Origin: Streptomyces gobiensis
GTDB lineage: Bacteria; Actinomycetota; Actinomycetes; Streptomycetales; Streptomycetaceae
Direction of reading: 5' to 3'
Assembly: GCF_021216675.1 (NCBI RefSeq)
Contig: NZ_CP086120.1
Coordinates: 62,001-126,000 of the forward strand
Length of the DNA stretch: 64,000 nt
Below, piece by piece: positions 44,555 to 55,180 of the stretch. Positions within the stretch are counted from its first letter, which is position 1. Every line of letters starts with the position of its first letter. The notes beneath the pieces were generated by a model. It had not been told where the DNA came from and did no database searches. It saw only the letters and a program-made list of their open reading frames with translations. The position numbers and the translations under genes are program-made.

Positions 44555-45983
44555 TCCGGCGCAGCAGCGCGAGATACATCGCGTCGGTGCCGTGCAGATG
44601 GGGCCACAGCTGGATATCGGGGCCATCGCCGAGCGCGGGCACGCCGGGCAGCAGCGGGCGGGCATCGATCCGCTCGGCGCCCGCCTCAGGCGCCCGCTTG
44701 AGTACATCGTCGACGACCGCCCGGGTCTCAGCCAGATGCGGTGAGCAGGTGGCGTATCCGACGACACCGCCGATCCGCACCGCCCGCAGGGCCTCTTCGA
44801 GCAGACCGCGCTGGAGCGGGGCGAAGCCTGCCAGGTCCTCGGGGCGGCGGCGCCAGCGGGCCTCGGGGCGGCGGCGCAGGGCGCCCAGCCCGGTGCAGGG
44901 GACATCGACGAGGACCCGGTCGAAACTGCCGGGCCGCCAGGCGGGGCGGGTGCCATCGGCGGCGATGACCTGGTACGGGCCGGGGTTGCCCGCCAGCGCG
45001 CGGGCGACCAGGCGGGCGCGGTGCGGCTGTTTCTCGGCGGCGAGGAGGGTGGCGCCGCGCTCGGCGGCGAGCGCGGCGAGAAGAGCGGCCTTGCCACCCG
45101 GTCCGGCGCAGCCGTCGAGCCAGCGGGTGTCACTGCCCCGCAGGGGTGCGTTCGCGAGTGCGATGGCGACCAGCTGGCTGCCCTCGTCCTGTACCCCGGC
45201 GCGGCCCTCCTGTACGGCGTCGATGGCGCCCGGCTCGCCGCCCTCGGTGAGCCGCACCGCGTACGGCGACCAGCGGCCGGGCAGGGCGGCGCCGGTGTCC
45301 TCGCTCAGCAGTTCTTCGACGGTAGCCCGGCCGGGGCGGGCCACCAGGGTGACCTCGGGGCGCTCGTTGTCGGCCGCCAGCAGATCCTCCAGCCCGGCAC
45401 GCCCTCCGCCGAGGGCGTCCCACAGGGCGGAGACGATCCAGCGCGGATGGGCGTGCACGACCCCGAGGTGGTCTTCGGGGTCCTCGTCGTAGGGCGGCGC
45501 CACCCGGTCCAGCCAGCCGTCCAGGTCATGGGCGGAGATCCGGCGGAGCACCGCGTTGACGAACTTCGCCCGCCCGTCGCCCAGGACGCAGCGGGCCAGC
45601 TCCACGCTGGCGCTGACCGCCGCGTGGGTGGGGATCCGGGTGCCGAGCAGCTGGTGCGCGCCGAGTGAGAGAACGTCGAGCACGGGCGGGTCGACCTCGC
45701 GCAGCGGGCGGTCGACGCATGCGGCGATGATCGCGTCATAGGTGCCCTGGCGGCGCAGGGTGCCGTAGACCAGCTCGGTGGCGAACGCGGCGTCGCGGCT
45801 GTCCAGCTCCCCGGCCGCGCGCGCCTTGCGGAGCAGCGGCGGCAGGACGAGGTTCGCATAGGCGTCGCGTTCATCGACGGCTCGCAGCGCCTCAAAGGCG
45901 AGGATCCGCACCGGGTCCTTCTTCGGGCGGCGGTACGGCTTGGACGGACGGCGACGGTGCGGGCTGCGGGCCTGGTCGGTCAC
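44547..45983 (-). CDS. rsmB: 16S rRNA m5C967 methyltransferase (RsmB/NOP family)
   Basis: RsmB methylates C967 of 16S rRNA with SAM. The 478-residue protein has an N-terminal NusB-like RNA-binding domain (about 25-170) and a C-terminal Rossmann methyltransferase with LDGCAGPGGKAALLAALA (SAM loop), the catalytic Cys pair in VDVPCTGLGALRRRPEARW and YATCSPHLAETRAVV. It lies 60 nt after fmt on the same strand, the classical fmt-rsmB order. Confidence 0.95.
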   Translation of the reverse strand: MTDQARSPHRRRPSKPYRRPKKDPVRILAFEALRAVDERDAYANLVLPPLLRKARAAGELDSRDAAFATELVYGTLRRQGTYDAIIAACVDRPLREVDPPVLDVLSLGAHQLLGTRIPTHAAVSASVELARCVLGDGRAKFVNAVLRRISAHDLDGWLDRVAPPYDEDPEDHLGVVHAHPRWIVSALWDALGGGRAGLEDLLAADNERPEVTLVARPGRATVEELLSEDTGAALPGRWSPYAVRLTEGGEPGAIDAVQEGRAGVQDEGSQLVAIALANAPLRGSDTRWLDGCAGPGGKAALLAALAAERGATLLAAEKQPHRARLVARALAGNPGPYQVIAADGTRPAWRPGSFDRVLVDVPCTGLGALRRRPEARWRRRPEDLAGFAPLQRGLLEEALRAVRIGGVVGYATCSPHLAETRAVVDDVLKRAPEAGAERIDARPLLPGVPALGDGPDIQLWPHLHGTDAMYLALLRRTA

Positions 45984-46043
45984 GGGAAATGTGCTCCGGA
46001 GCTGGGATGACTAAAGGTCCAGGCTACGCTCCCGGGCCGGGTG

Positions 46044-46976
46044 TCACGCGTCCAGCCGCTCCCCCGGGCTGATCCGGACCCCCCGGGCCCAGTCGGCTGC
46101 CTTCATGGGCTTCTTGCCCTGCGGCTGCACCCAGATCAGCTCCACGGCGTGCGAACCGGTGCCCACGTACACGGAGTTCTTCCCCGCCCGCAGCTCACCG
46201 GGGGCCAGGCCCGTGTGGCCGGGGGCCAGGGCCGCCTGCACCAGCTTGAGCCGCTCGCCACGGAAGCGGGTCCAGGCGCCGGGGGACGGCGCGCAGCCGC
46301 GCACCACCCGGTCGACGCGCAGCGCGGGAGCGGTCCAGTCGATACGGGCGTCCGCAACGCTGATCTTGGGGGCGAGGGTGACGCCCTCGGCCGGCTGCGG
46401 CACGGCCTTGAGGCTGCCGTCCTCGATGCCGTCCATGGTGGCGGCCAGCAGTCCGGCGCCCGCGAAGGCGAGCCGGGTCAGCAGATCGCCGCTGGTGTCG
46501 GTGGGGCGTACCTCCTCGGTGACCACGCCGAAGACCGGCCCGGAGTCGAGCCCTTCCTCGATCAGGAAGGTGGTCGCCCCGGTCAGCTCGTCCCCCGCGA
46601 GCACCGCATGCTGCACGGGCGCGGCGCCGCGCCAGGCGGGCAGCAGCGAGAAGTGCAGATTGACCCAGCCATGGACGGGGATGTCCAGGGCGGCCCGGGG
46701 CAGCAGGGCGCCATAGGCGACTACCGGGCAGCAGTCGGGCGCGATCTCACGCAGCCGGGCGAGAAAGTCCTCATCCCGCGGCTTGGCGGGCTTGAGCACC
46801 TCGATGCCCTCCTCCTCGGCTCGCTGGGCGACCGGGCTGGCGACTAGCCGCCGGCCGCGCCCGGCGGGGGCGTCGGGCCGGGTGAGGACGGCCGCGACCT
46901 CGTGACGTTCCGAGGCGATCAGGGCGTCCAGGGCGGGTACGGCGACCTCGGGGGTGCCGGCGAAGACAAGCTTCAT
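46044..46976 (-). CDS. fmt: Methionyl-tRNA formyltransferase
   Basis: Fmt formylates initiator methionyl-tRNA. The 310-residue protein shows [15 protein letters not shown] at the N-terminus and the active-site stretch [20 protein letters not shown], with the catalytic Asn, His and downstream Asp. The oligonucleotide-binding C-terminal domain is present. The ATG start lies downstream of a weak GAGG. It is divergent from the gene at 47202, with strong hairpins between. Confidence 0.96.
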   Translation of the reverse strand: MKLVFAGTPEVAVPALDALIASERHEVAAVLTRPDAPAGRGRRLVASPVAQRAEEEGIEVLKPAKPRDEDFLARLREIAPDCCPVVAYGALLPRAALDIPVHGWVNLHFSLLPAWRGAAPVQHAVLAGDELTGATTFLIEEGLDSGPVFGVVTEEVRPTDTSGDLLTRLAFAGAGLLAATMDGIEDGSLKAVPQPAEGVTLAPKISVADARIDWTAPALRVDRVVRGCAPSPGAWTRFRGERLKLVQAALAPGHTGLAPGELRAGKNSVYVGTGSHAVELIWVQPQGKKPMKAADWARGVRISPGERLDA

Positions 46977-47044
46977 CGGTAAGGAACAACCTCTCCAAGC
47001 TGCGCGGAACGACGCATCAGTCTACGGTCCGTCACGGTCCCGCG

Positions 47045-47081
47045 CCTGAGGGGGCGTACAGGACGTATGCGCCCCCTCAGG
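47045..47081. terminator. Strong hairpin upstream of fmt
   Basis: CCTGAGGGGGCG (47045-47056) pairs perfectly with CGCCCCCTCAGG (47070-47081), a 13-nt loop. It lies between the divergent starts of fmt and the gene at 47202, so it is either a terminator of passing transcription or a leader structure of fmt. Confidence 0.55.
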
Positions 47082-47150
47082 GGCCTTCGCACGCCCCAGG
47101 GCGTGACCACAGCGCCCAGTGCCGCGTTGGTCAATGAGATTTGACCGTAA

Positions 47151-47169
47151 GGGGCCGCTGAGCGGCCCC
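47151..47169 (+). terminator. Terminator-like hairpin with T-tail before the gene at 47202
   Basis: GGGGCCGCTGAGCGGCCCC is an almost loopless 9-bp inverted repeat followed by GTCCTTTT. It looks like an intrinsic terminator in the plus direction and is placed in the leader of the plus-strand gene, so it may attenuate it. Confidence 0.5.
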
Positions 47170-47201
47170 GTCCTTTTAACGCCGGTTCGAGAGGCTTGTT
47201 C

Positions 47202-47741
47202 ATGGCCGACCACGCCACCCACGACGCCCAGGCACGCGCCAGTCTGCATCTGCTGGTCCGGGACATCGAGCGGGTCCGCCGGCAGGTGGACGCGCTGCGC
47301 ACCCTCACCGCACAGCTGGGCAACGTCTACCGGCCGCGCCGCACCGGCCCGTCCGCGGGCTTTGTCGTCTACGGCCGGGCACCGGCGCCCACCGTCCGGC
47401 TCGCCCAGGAGCTGCGGGACAGCGTCGAGACCCTGGTGACAGCGGCGGTGGAGTTCGACCGATCGCTCGGGTTCTCCTGGGACGCGGTGGGCTCGGCGCT
47501 CGGTGTCACCAAGCAGGCGGTGCACCGCCGTTACGGTTCCCGGCGGGCCGCCGAGCGGTCCACCGCGGCTGTCGGCATCCCGGCGGCCGAGCCGGGCCGG
47601 GAGACCCCGAGGCAGGGCGAGTCCCCGGCCACCGCCTCGGTCGCGCCCGCTGTGCCCGCGGCCCGCGCGGTGCCGGACCAGCCGTCACCGGCCGGCGCCG
47701 AACACCGTCCCGGGGCGTTTCCCGGCCCGCGCAACGGTTGA
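47202..47741 (+). CDS. Hypothetical protein with C-terminal helix-turn-helix-like segment
   Basis: A 179-residue protein of unknown function. Residues 1-70 are helical, and residues 85-112 contain [22 protein letters not shown], which looks like a DNA-binding helix-turn-helix. The last 60 residues are Pro/Ala-rich and likely disordered. The ATG at 47202 has GAGAGG 7 nt upstream. It lies between fmt and priA and is the only plus-strand gene in the right third. A small DNA-binding regulator is the best guess. Confidence 0.7.
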   Translation: MADHATHDAQARASLHLLVRDIERVRRQVDALRTLTAQLGNVYRPRRTGPSAGFVVYGRAPAPTVRLAQELRDSVETLVTAAVEFDRSLGFSWDAVGSALGVTKQAVHRRYGSRRAAERSTAAVGIPAAEPGRETPRQGESPATASVAPAVPAARAVPDQPSPAGAEHRPGAFPGPRNG

Positions 47742-47759
47742 CCTGGCGCCGTACGAGGG

Positions 47760-49901
47760 TCAGCCGATATCGGGCGGGTCAATACGGATCCGTACCGGCG
47801 GCCCCGCACGGCGAGCGAGCCGGGCCGCCTGTGCGGTCTTCAGCGCAGCGGCGAGCGCGGCACCGCTGCCCGGCGGCACCCGCAGCAGCACCCGCTCCCA
47901 CTGCTCGCCCGGTGGCGGATCGCCGGTACGGCGGGGGCGGGCCGGGTCCGTCACCGGCAGCGGCACCGGGCCCAGGACCTCGGCGTCGGCGGGGAGTTCG
48001 GCGGCGGCCAGGAAACCGCTGACCGCCTCCGGCGGGCCGCTGACGGCCGCCATCCGGGAGACCGGCGGAAAGCCCAGCTCTGACCGCTCGGCCAGCTCGC
48101 GGGCCGCGTGGCCCTCGGGGTCCCAGCGAACCAGTGCCTGCACCGGGCGCAGCGTTGGCTCGGCGAGGACGACCACGGTGCCGCCCTCGCCCTGCGGCCG
48201 TACCAGCGCGGCGGCGGCGAGCCAGCGGCGCAGCGCCTCCTCACCCGCCCGCAGACTGGGGCGGCCCAGCAGCGCCCAGCCGTCCAGCAGCAGTGCCGCC
48301 GCATAGCCGGCGCCCTCGGCGACGGGCTCGGCACCGGGCGTACTGATGACCAGCGCGGGGCTGTTCGGGACCGTGTCGAGGATGTGGTCACGCCCTGAGG
48401 TGCGGACGGACACGGCCGGAAAGGCGCGGCCCAGCTCCTCGGCCGTGCGCCGGGCGCCGACCACGCTCGCCCGCAGCCGGGTGCCGCCGCACTCGGCGCA
48501 GTGCCAGTCCGGCGCGGGCCGCGCGCACCAGCCGCAGCGCAGGGTCTCGCCCTCACCCGCCGACTCCAGCGGCCCATGGCAGTGCGGACACCGGGCGGGC
48601 TCACGGCACCGCACACAGGCGAGCCGTGGGACATATCCCCGGCGCGGCACCTGAACCAGCACCGGCCCGTGCTGCAGGGCGTCGCGGGCCGCCTGCCAGG
48701 CGAGGCTGGGCAGCCGGGCCGTATGCGCCGCCGCGTCCCGGGCGGCGTCGCGGTCGCCGATGGTACGGATCAGTGGCGCCGCGGTCCGTACCGTCTCCCG
48801 GTCGGCGGTCAACGGCCGGGCCCAGCCGGTCTCGACCAGCTGAGCGGCCTCCACGGTGCGGGTGTGCCCACCGAGCAGGAAGCCTGCGCGCTCGTGTGCG
48901 GCACGCAGCAGCAGCACCTCACGGGCATGCGGCTGCGGTGCGTGGTCATCACTGTGTGCGTCGTCGCCGTCATCCCAGATGACAGCGAGCCCCAGCTCCC
49001 GTACGGGCGCGAACATCGCGGCCCGGGTCCCGATCACCACCCGCACCGACCCACCGCTGACCGCGAGCCAGCGGCGGTAGCGCGCCTGAGGCCCGGCCTC
49101 GGCGGTGAGCAGCACATGATGGCCGCTGCCCAGCAGCGCGGTGAGCGCCGCGTCCACCCGGGCGGCGGCGCGCCCGTCCGGCAGCACGGCCACCGCCCCC
49201 CGCCCGGAGGCGAGGGCGGCGGCGAGGGCACGGGCCAGTTCCCCGGGCCACTCGGGGCCGGGCAGCGCGGTCCACACGGCACGGGGCGCACCACCCTCGG
49301 CGAGCGCCCGCAGATAGCCGGGCCCCTGCGGATACCGCGCCCAGCTGTCGGGGCCGGGTGCCGACGGAGGCGCCTGTGGCTCCGGCGACGGCTGCTTCTC
49401 CGCCTTGGCCACCCGGGGCGGAACCGCCAGCTGCACCACATCCGCCAGCGCCCCGGCGTAGCGGTCAGCGACCGCCCGGCACAGCTGAAGCAGCTCGGGA
49501 CTGAGCACGGGCTCCGGGGAGAGCACCTGGGCGATCGGCGCCAGCACCCCGGGGAAGTCACTCTCGGCACACCGCTCGACGATGAACCCGTTGATCAGGC
49601 CACCGCCTTCGCGGCGCCCCTCCTTCTCCCCGGCGCCGAAACGCACCCGCACCCGGACACCCGGCTGCGCCTCGGCATCCATGGCGGCCGGGACCGCGTA
49701 GTCGAAGTAGCGGTCGAGATGGACCAGTCCCTTGTCCACGAGCACCCGCGCGACCGGCCGCTCAGCCGCCAGCTCGGCCCCCCGCCAGGTACGGGGCCTG
49801 GCCTTGGGCGGCTTGGCCTTGCGGACCGTCTCCCGGATCAGCGCGAGCTGCTCCGACGGCTCCGCCGCAGGGCCCTGGGCCTGCTCGTTCGCGCTGCTCA
49901 C
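47760..49901 (-). CDS. priA: Actinobacterial PriA (primosomal protein N') without helicase motifs
   Basis: PriA restarts stalled replication forks. The 713-residue protein has the N-terminal 3'-DNA-binding domain (RPVARVLVDKGLVHLDRYFDY), and the paired zinc motifs (CVRCREPARCPHC and CGWCARPAPDWHCAECGG). The Walker A site is gone: where other PriA proteins have GVTGSGKT, this one has ALPGPEWPGELARAL. The DEEH box is replaced by VIWDDGDD. This is typical of the actinobacterial form, so it should bind DNA but not unwind it. The GTG start lacks a good ribosome binding site. Confidence 0.9.
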   Translation of the reverse strand: MSSANEQAQGPAAEPSEQLALIRETVRKAKPPKARPRTWRGAELAAERPVARVLVDKGLVHLDRYFDYAVPAAMDAEAQPGVRVRVRFGAGEKEGRREGGGLINGFIVERCAESDFPGVLAPIAQVLSPEPVLSPELLQLCRAVADRYAGALADVVQLAVPPRVAKAEKQPSPEPQAPPSAPGPDSWARYPQGPGYLRALAEGGAPRAVWTALPGPEWPGELARALAAALASGRGAVAVLPDGRAAARVDAALTALLGSGHHVLLTAEAGPQARYRRWLAVSGGSVRVVIGTRAAMFAPVRELGLAVIWDDGDDAHSDDHAPQPHAREVLLLRAAHERAGFLLGGHTRTVEAAQLVETGWARPLTADRETVRTAAPLIRTIGDRDAARDAAAHTARLPSLAWQAARDALQHGPVLVQVPRRGYVPRLACVRCREPARCPHCHGPLESAGEGETLRCGWCARPAPDWHCAECGGTRLRASVVGARRTAEELGRAFPAVSVRTSGRDHILDTVPNSPALVISTPGAEPVAEGAGYAAALLLDGWALLGRPSLRAGEEALRRWLAAAALVRPQGEGGTVVVLAEPTLRPVQALVRWDPEGHAARELAERSELGFPPVSRMAAVSGPPEAVSGFLAAAELPADAEVLGPVPLPVTDPARPRRTGDPPPGEQWERVLLRVPPGSGAALAAALKTAQAARLARRAGPPVRIRIDPPDIG

Positions 49902-49984
49902 AGCTTCAGTCTTAGCAGACCGGACAGACAGCCCCACGCTCTCCCAGAAGGGGGGGGAGCCGCGCTGGGGCGGGAAAGACATCG

Positions 49985-50016
49985 GGCCTGGCCGCCCCTT
50001 CAGGGGCGGCCAGGCC
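49985..50016. terminator. metK terminator
   Basis: GGCCTGGCCGCCCC (49985-49998) pairs perfectly with GGGGCGGCCAGGCC (50003-50016), loop TTCA. It lies 40 nt downstream of the metK stop and before priA. Confidence 0.8.
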
Positions 50017-50056
50017 TCAGCGGCTGACCGTGATGTCCGCGTGCTGTCCGGCGGGG

Positions 50057-51280
<1,224 letters not shown>

Positions 51281-51360
51281 ATCGCTCCCTGGGGTTGCAG
51301 CGGCTGCTGGCTGATCATTGGCGGACCGGCCGGGAGCTGCGCCCGGCACGGTCCGTCGAC

Positions 51361-51392
51361 AGTTTATCCGTAGACCCTTGTGGGCTGGTCAA
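51361..51392 (-). promoter_or_regulatory. Candidate metK promoter
   Basis: TTGACC (51387-51392, minus strand) is followed 20 nt later by TAAACT (51361-51366); GGATAA would give a 17-nt spacer. The -35 is good, the -10 ambiguous. Confidence 0.3.
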
Positions 51393-51533
51393 GGTGTCTC
51401 ACACATCGACACGAAGCGCTCTCAGGTTTTGGGGGCGCAGAGGCGGGACATTCTGGGCGTGTCCGGGCGACCAAGGCGCCTGAGAGGCTAACCAGCACCA
51501 TAACGCCGCATTCGCCAGGGGATATCGGATTTG

Positions 51534-52772
51534 TCACATTTGGTCACTCTGCGGTACCGCGGCGTCGCGCCACCGCCCGACGACCAGGTCCCAGACGGTG
51601 TCGGCCAGCGCCTCCTTGGGTCCGTACGGCACGGGGATCTCGGTACCGTCCGCGCCCAGCACCACAGCTTCGTTCGCGGCCGAACCGAAGGCCTTGTGCT
51701 CCCCGACCTCATTGACGACCAGCAGATCGCAGCCCTTGCGGGCCAGCTTGGCCCGGCCGTTGGCCAGCACCTCGTCGGTCTCGGCTGCGAAGCCCACCAC
51801 GATCTGGTCCGGGCGGGCCCGCTCGGCGGAGAGCTCGGCGAGGATGTCGGGGTTACGGACGAGGGCGATGGGGTCCGGCTCCCGGCTCTCCCGCTTTTTA
51901 ATCTTGCCTTCGGCGTAGCGGGCGGGACGGAAGTCGGCGACGGCGGCGGCCATCACCACGGCGTCGGCGTCCGCAGCCGCCTTGAGCACCGCTTCGCGAA
52001 GCTGCCCGGCGGTGCCGACCGGCACCACATCCACCCCCGCCGGGTCCGGCAGGGCGCTGTTCGCGGCGACGAGGGTCACCCGGGCGCCACGGGCCGCCGC
52101 GGTGGCGGCAAGGGCGTAGCCCTGCTTGCCGGAGGAGCGGTTCCCGAGGAAGCGCACCGGGTCCAGTGGCTCCCGGGTGCCGCCCGCGCTGATGACGACA
52201 TGGCGGCCGGTGAGGTCGGGGGCGGCTGCCGGCACCCCGCGGGCAAGGACCCTGCGGCACAACTCGAAGAGCCCGCCAGGCTCGGGAAGGCGTCCCTTGC
52301 CGGTGTCGACGCCGGTGAGCCGGCCGACGGCGGGCTCGATGACCACGGCGCCACGGCGGCGCAGGGTGGCGACGTTCTCCTGGGTGGCCGGGTGCTCCCA
52401 CATCTCCGTATGCATGGCGGGCGCGAAGATGACCGGGCAGCGGGCGGTGAGGAGCGTATTGGTGAGCAGGTCGTCGGCGAGACCATGAGCGGACTTGGCG
52501 AGCAGGTCGGCGGTGGCGGGGGCCACCACGACCAGATCGGCTTCCTGGCCGATACGGACGTGCGGGACCTCGTGGACGCTCTCCCAGACCTCGGTGGCCA
52601 CCGGATTGCCGGACAGCGCCGACCAGGTGGCCTCACCGACGAAGTGCAGCGCGGAGCCGGTCGGTACGACACGGACGTCGTGCCCGGACTCGGTCAGCCG
52701 GCGCAGCAGCTCGCACGCCTTGTAGGCGGCGATTCCGCCGCTGACCCCCAGGACGACCTTGGGCTTGTCCAT
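51534..52772 (-). CDS. coaBC: Bifunctional phosphopantothenoylcysteine decarboxylase / phosphopantothenate-cysteine ligase
   Basis: CoaBC performs two steps of coenzyme A synthesis. The 412-residue protein has the N-terminal flavoprotein decarboxylase (GVSGGIAAYKACELLRRL, VVAPATADLLAK, PAMHTEMWEHPATQ) and the C-terminal CTP-dependent ligase (VVISAGGTREPLDPVRFLGN, NRSSGKQGYALA, KKRESREPDPIALVRNPDIL). The ATG at 52772 was chosen for GAGGAGAGG upstream. It is separated from rpoZ by a very strong terminator, so it has its own promoter. Confidence 0.96.
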   Translation of the reverse strand: MDKPKVVLGVSGGIAAYKACELLRRLTESGHDVRVVPTGSALHFVGEATWSALSGNPVATEVWESVHEVPHVRIGQEADLVVVAPATADLLAKSAHGLADDLLTNTLLTARCPVIFAPAMHTEMWEHPATQENVATLRRRGAVVIEPAVGRLTGVDTGKGRLPEPGGLFELCRRVLARGVPAAAPDLTGRHVVISAGGTREPLDPVRFLGNRSSGKQGYALAATAAARGARVTLVAANSALPDPAGVDVVPVGTAGQLREAVLKAAADADAVVMAAAVADFRPARYAEGKIKKRESREPDPIALVRNPDILAELSAERARPDQIVVGFAAETDEVLANGRAKLARKGCDLLVVNEVGEHKAFGSAANEAVVLGADGTEIPVPYGPKEALADTVWDLVVGRWRDAAVPQSDQM

Positions 52773-52808
52773 CCGTTCGCCTCTCCTCTGACACACCACG
52801 GTATGACA

Positions 52809-52847
52809 CACCACGGGCCCGGCAGCTGTGCTGCCGGGCCCGTGGTG
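52809..52847. terminator. Very strong terminator between rpoZ and coaBC
   Basis: A perfect 18-bp stem (52809-52826 with 52830-52847) with a TGT loop, the longest perfect hairpin noticed in the window. It lies 14 nt downstream of the rpoZ stop. Confidence 0.9.
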
Positions 52848-52861
52848 AACGGCTTACGTGC

Positions 52862-53134
52862 TTACTGGGCCGGGGCCTCAACGGCCTCGGAGGTCAGCAG
52901 GCCCGCGTTGATCTCGCGGAGCGCGATCGACAGCGGCTTCTCGTGGACGTGGGTGTCCACGAGCGGCCCGACATACTCCAGGAGGCCCTCGCCGAGCTGC
53001 GAGTAGTACGCGTTGATCTGGCGGGCACGCTTGGCGGCGTAGATCACCAGGCTGTACTTCGAGTCGGTGGCCTCGAGCAGCTCATCAATCGGCGGGTTGA
53101 TGATGCCCTCGGGCGTGGTGATGGAAGAGGACAC
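52862..53134 (-). CDS. rpoZ: RNA polymerase omega subunit
   Basis: Omega helps assembly and stability of RNA polymerase. The 90-residue protein contains [20 protein letters not shown] and [13 protein letters not shown], the conserved beta'-binding region, and the Streptomyces-type C-terminus. The start is GTG at 53134, 28 nt after the gmk stop. The gmk-rpoZ pair is classical. A strong terminator follows. Confidence 0.96.
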   Translation of the reverse strand: MSSSITTPEGIINPPIDELLEATDSKYSLVIYAAKRARQINAYYSQLGEGLLEYVGPLVDTHVHEKPLSIALREINAGLLTSEAVEAPAQ

Positions 53135-53162
53135 GCTCTGCCTTCCGGAGAGTGGAAAAAGA

Positions 53163-53759
53163 TCAATCGATACCCATCAAGGTTAGCAGTTCTGCGGAGA
53201 CCTCCTCGACCGAGGTATTGACCAAGGTCGTATCGAACTCCGGCTCGGCCGCCAGCTCGGTCCTGGCCACCGCCAGCCGCCGCTCGATGACCTCGGGCGG
53301 CTCGGTGCCCCGGCCGGTGAGCCGGCGCACCAGCTCCTCCCAGCTGGGCGGGGCCAGGAAGACGAGCTGGGCCTCGGGCATGGACTCACGGACCAGCCGC
53401 GCGCCCTGCAGGTCGATCTCCAGCAGCACGGGCTCGCCCGCTTCCAGCCGCTCCAGCACGGCCTGCCGGGGGGTGCCATAGCGGTTGCCCGCGAACTCCG
53501 CCCACTCCAGCAGCTCCCCGTTGGCGACCAGCTTGTCGAACTCCTCGTCATCCACGAAGAAGTACTGCACGCCATGCTGCTCACCAGGGCGCGGCTTGCG
53601 GGTGGTGGCGGAGACCGAGAGCCAGACCTCGGGATGGACCTTGCGCAAATGAGCGACGACCGTGCTCTTGCCGACCCCTGAGGGGCCGGAGAGCACGGTC
53701 AGCCGCGGACGACCTTCCGGGGGTACGGGGGTCGTCCCCCGGGAGACTGCGGTACTCAT
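53163..53759 (-). CDS. gmk: Guanylate kinase
   Basis: Gmk phosphorylates GMP to GDP. The 198-residue protein has Walker [19 protein letters not shown], the GMP-binding [21 protein letters not shown] and [13 protein letters not shown]. The first 18 residues ([19 protein letters not shown]) are not part of the fold; they are encoded by a 27-bp GC-rich repeat also found in the pyr cluster. The true core begins at LTVLSGPSG. Start ATG 53759. Confidence 0.96.
   Translation of the reverse strand: MSTAVSRGTTPVPPEGRPRLTVLSGPSGVGKSTVVAHLRKVHPEVWLSVSATTRKPRPGEQHGVQYFFVDDEEFDKLVANGELLEWAEFAGNRYGTPRQAVLERLEAGEPVLLEIDLQGARLVRESMPEAQLVFLAPPSWEELVRRLTGRGTEPPEVIERRLAVARTELAAEPEFDTTLVNTSVEEVSAELLTLMGID
53724..53750. 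repeat. 27-bp GC-rich repeat, copy 1 (in gmk 5' end)
   Basis: Core TACGGGGGTCGTCCCCCGG with a following GAGACTGC; the centre CGGGGG-TCGT-CCCCCG can fold. Two more copies lie at 60854 and 60890. Read on the minus strand it encodes AVSRGTTPV in gmk. Confidence 0.85.
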
Positions 53760-53797
53760 ACAGCGATTATCCCGGTTCCCAGGAGTGCCTGGGAACG

Positions 53798-54121
53798 TCA
53801 GGAGCCGGTGCTGCCGAACTCTTTCTCCAGCGAGGCGATCTGGTTGGAGCCCAGACCACGGACGCGACGGCTCTCGGAGATACCGAGCCGTTCCATGATC
53901 TGCTTTGCTCGGACCTTGCCGACGCCGGGCAGCGACTCCAGGAGTGCGCTCACCTTCATCTTGCCGATGACGTCGTTCTTCTGGCCCTCCGCGATGACCT
54001 CGTGGAGCGTAGCGCCGGAGTGCTTGAGCCGATTCTTGACCTCGGCGCGCTCCCGGCGAGCCGCGGCGGCCTTTTCGAGCGCGGCTGCGCGCTGTTCAGG
54101 GGTAAGGGGCGGAAGAGCCAC
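53798..54121 (-). CDS. mihF: Integration host factor, actinobacterial type (sIHF/MihF)
   Basis: This nucleoid protein bends DNA and influences chromosome topology and sporulation in Streptomyces. The 107-residue protein has [20 protein letters not shown] (N-terminal helix) and the H2TH region [21 protein letters not shown] near residues 55-80. The start is a GTG at 54121. It lies between gmk (38 nt away) and the pyr cluster, the standard position. Confidence 0.95.
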   Translation of the reverse strand: MALPPLTPEQRAAALEKAAAARRERAEVKNRLKHSGATLHEVIAEGQKNDVIGKMKVSALLESLPGVGKVRAKQIMERLGISESRRVRGLGSNQIASLEKEFGSTGS

Positions 54122-54268
54122 GCCTACGTCACCTCAGTTAGGACTGTCGGATATGGAACGGTGAGGAACCTAGTAGCCCCGCACCTGCGGAGCAACGAGC
54201 AACGCGCCTGTTCACGATGCTCTTGTCGGAGACTAGCGGCCCATGGCGCCAGAGTCAGCGAGAACAGC

Positions 54269-54309
54269 GGAAAAGTCCTGGTCAGACTCAAGTCGACCAG
54301 GACTTTTCC
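54269..54309. terminator. Terminator of the pyrimidine cluster
   Basis: GGAAAAGTCCTGGTC (54269-54283) pairs perfectly over 15 bp with GACCAGGACTTTTCC (54295-54309), an 11-nt loop. It lies 25 nt after the pyrF stop and before mihF. Confidence 0.85.
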
Positions 54310-54334
54310 GGACAAAAAGGACCCGAGATGGGTC

Positions 54335-55180
54335 TCATTTCACCGCTGAGCGCACCTCATCGGCGAATCGGGCCGCCGCTTCGCGCAGTCCCGCCGCGTC
54401 CGGACCGTGCCGCAGCACCCCCCGGCTGACGCTCGGGATGACATTGCGGACCGACGGGCCGAAGACCCCGGGGAGGTCCGCCGGGGTGGCGCCCTGGGCG
54501 CCGATGCCGGGGGCGAGCAGCGGACCGTTGATCGCGAGCTCGGCGCCGGCCCGGCCCAGGGTCTCCCCCAGCGTGGCGCCGACCACCGCGCCGAAGGACC
54601 CCAGGGGCCCGGCGTCCGCGTTCTCGGCGGCGAGGTGCCCCAGCATGGTCGCGGCGACGCTGCGGCCGTCCTCCCGGACGGCGTGCTGTACCTCGGCGCC
54701 CTCCGGGTTGGAGGTGAGGGCGAGTACGAAGACCCCGCACCCGCTGTGCCGGGCGAGGTCGAGCGCGGGGCGCAGCGAGCCATAGCCCAGATACGGGCTG
54801 ACCGTGACCGCGTCGGAGAAGAGCGGGGAGCCGCTGTCAAGGTAGGTGGCGGCGTAGGCGGCCATGGTGCTCCCGATGTCACCCCTCTTCGCGTCCATCA
54901 GGACCAGTGCCCCGGCGGCGCGGGCGTCGGCGACGGCCCGTTCCAGGACGGCGATGCCGCGGGAACCGAAGCGTTCGAAGAAGGCCGACTGCGGTTTGAG
55001 GACGGCGACCCGGTCGGCGAGGGCTTCGACGACCGTATGGGTGAAGCGCTCCAGACCGCCGATGTCGTCGCTCAGCCCCCAGTCGGTAAGGAGCGAGCCG
55101 TGCGGGTCGATGCCGACGCAGAGGGGGCCGCGCTCATCCATGGCGCGGCGCAGCCGTGCGCCGAAGGGCTGGAGGGTCAT
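54335..55180 (-). CDS. pyrF: Orotidine 5'-phosphate decarboxylase
   Basis: PyrF decarboxylates OMP to UMP, the last step of the pathway. The 281-residue protein belongs to the longer actinobacterial type with the catalytic LMDAKRGDIGST motif (about residue 92), CVGIDPHGSLLTDWGL at the N-terminus, and APGIGAQGATPADL near the phosphate-binding loop. Its ATG overlaps the pyrD stop (ATGA at 55177-55180). A terminator follows. Confidence 0.96.
   Translation of the reverse strand: MTLQPFGARLRRAMDERGPLCVGIDPHGSLLTDWGLSDDIGGLERFTHTVVEALADRVAVLKPQSAFFERFGSRGIAVLERAVADARAAGALVLMDAKRGDIGSTMAAYAATYLDSGSPLFSDAVTVSPYLGYGSLRPALDLARHSGCGVFVLALTSNPEGAEVQHAVREDGRSVAATMLGHLAAENADAGPLGSFGAVVGATLGETLGRAGAELAINGPLLAPGIGAQGATPADLPGVFGPSVRNVIPSVSRGVLRHGPDAAGLREAAARFADEVRSAVK

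Noticed and set aside
51419..51487. CTCTCAGG/CCTGAGAG long-range pairing between coaBC and metK
   Set aside because: The loop exceeds 50 nt and has little inner pairing; too weak to call a terminator.
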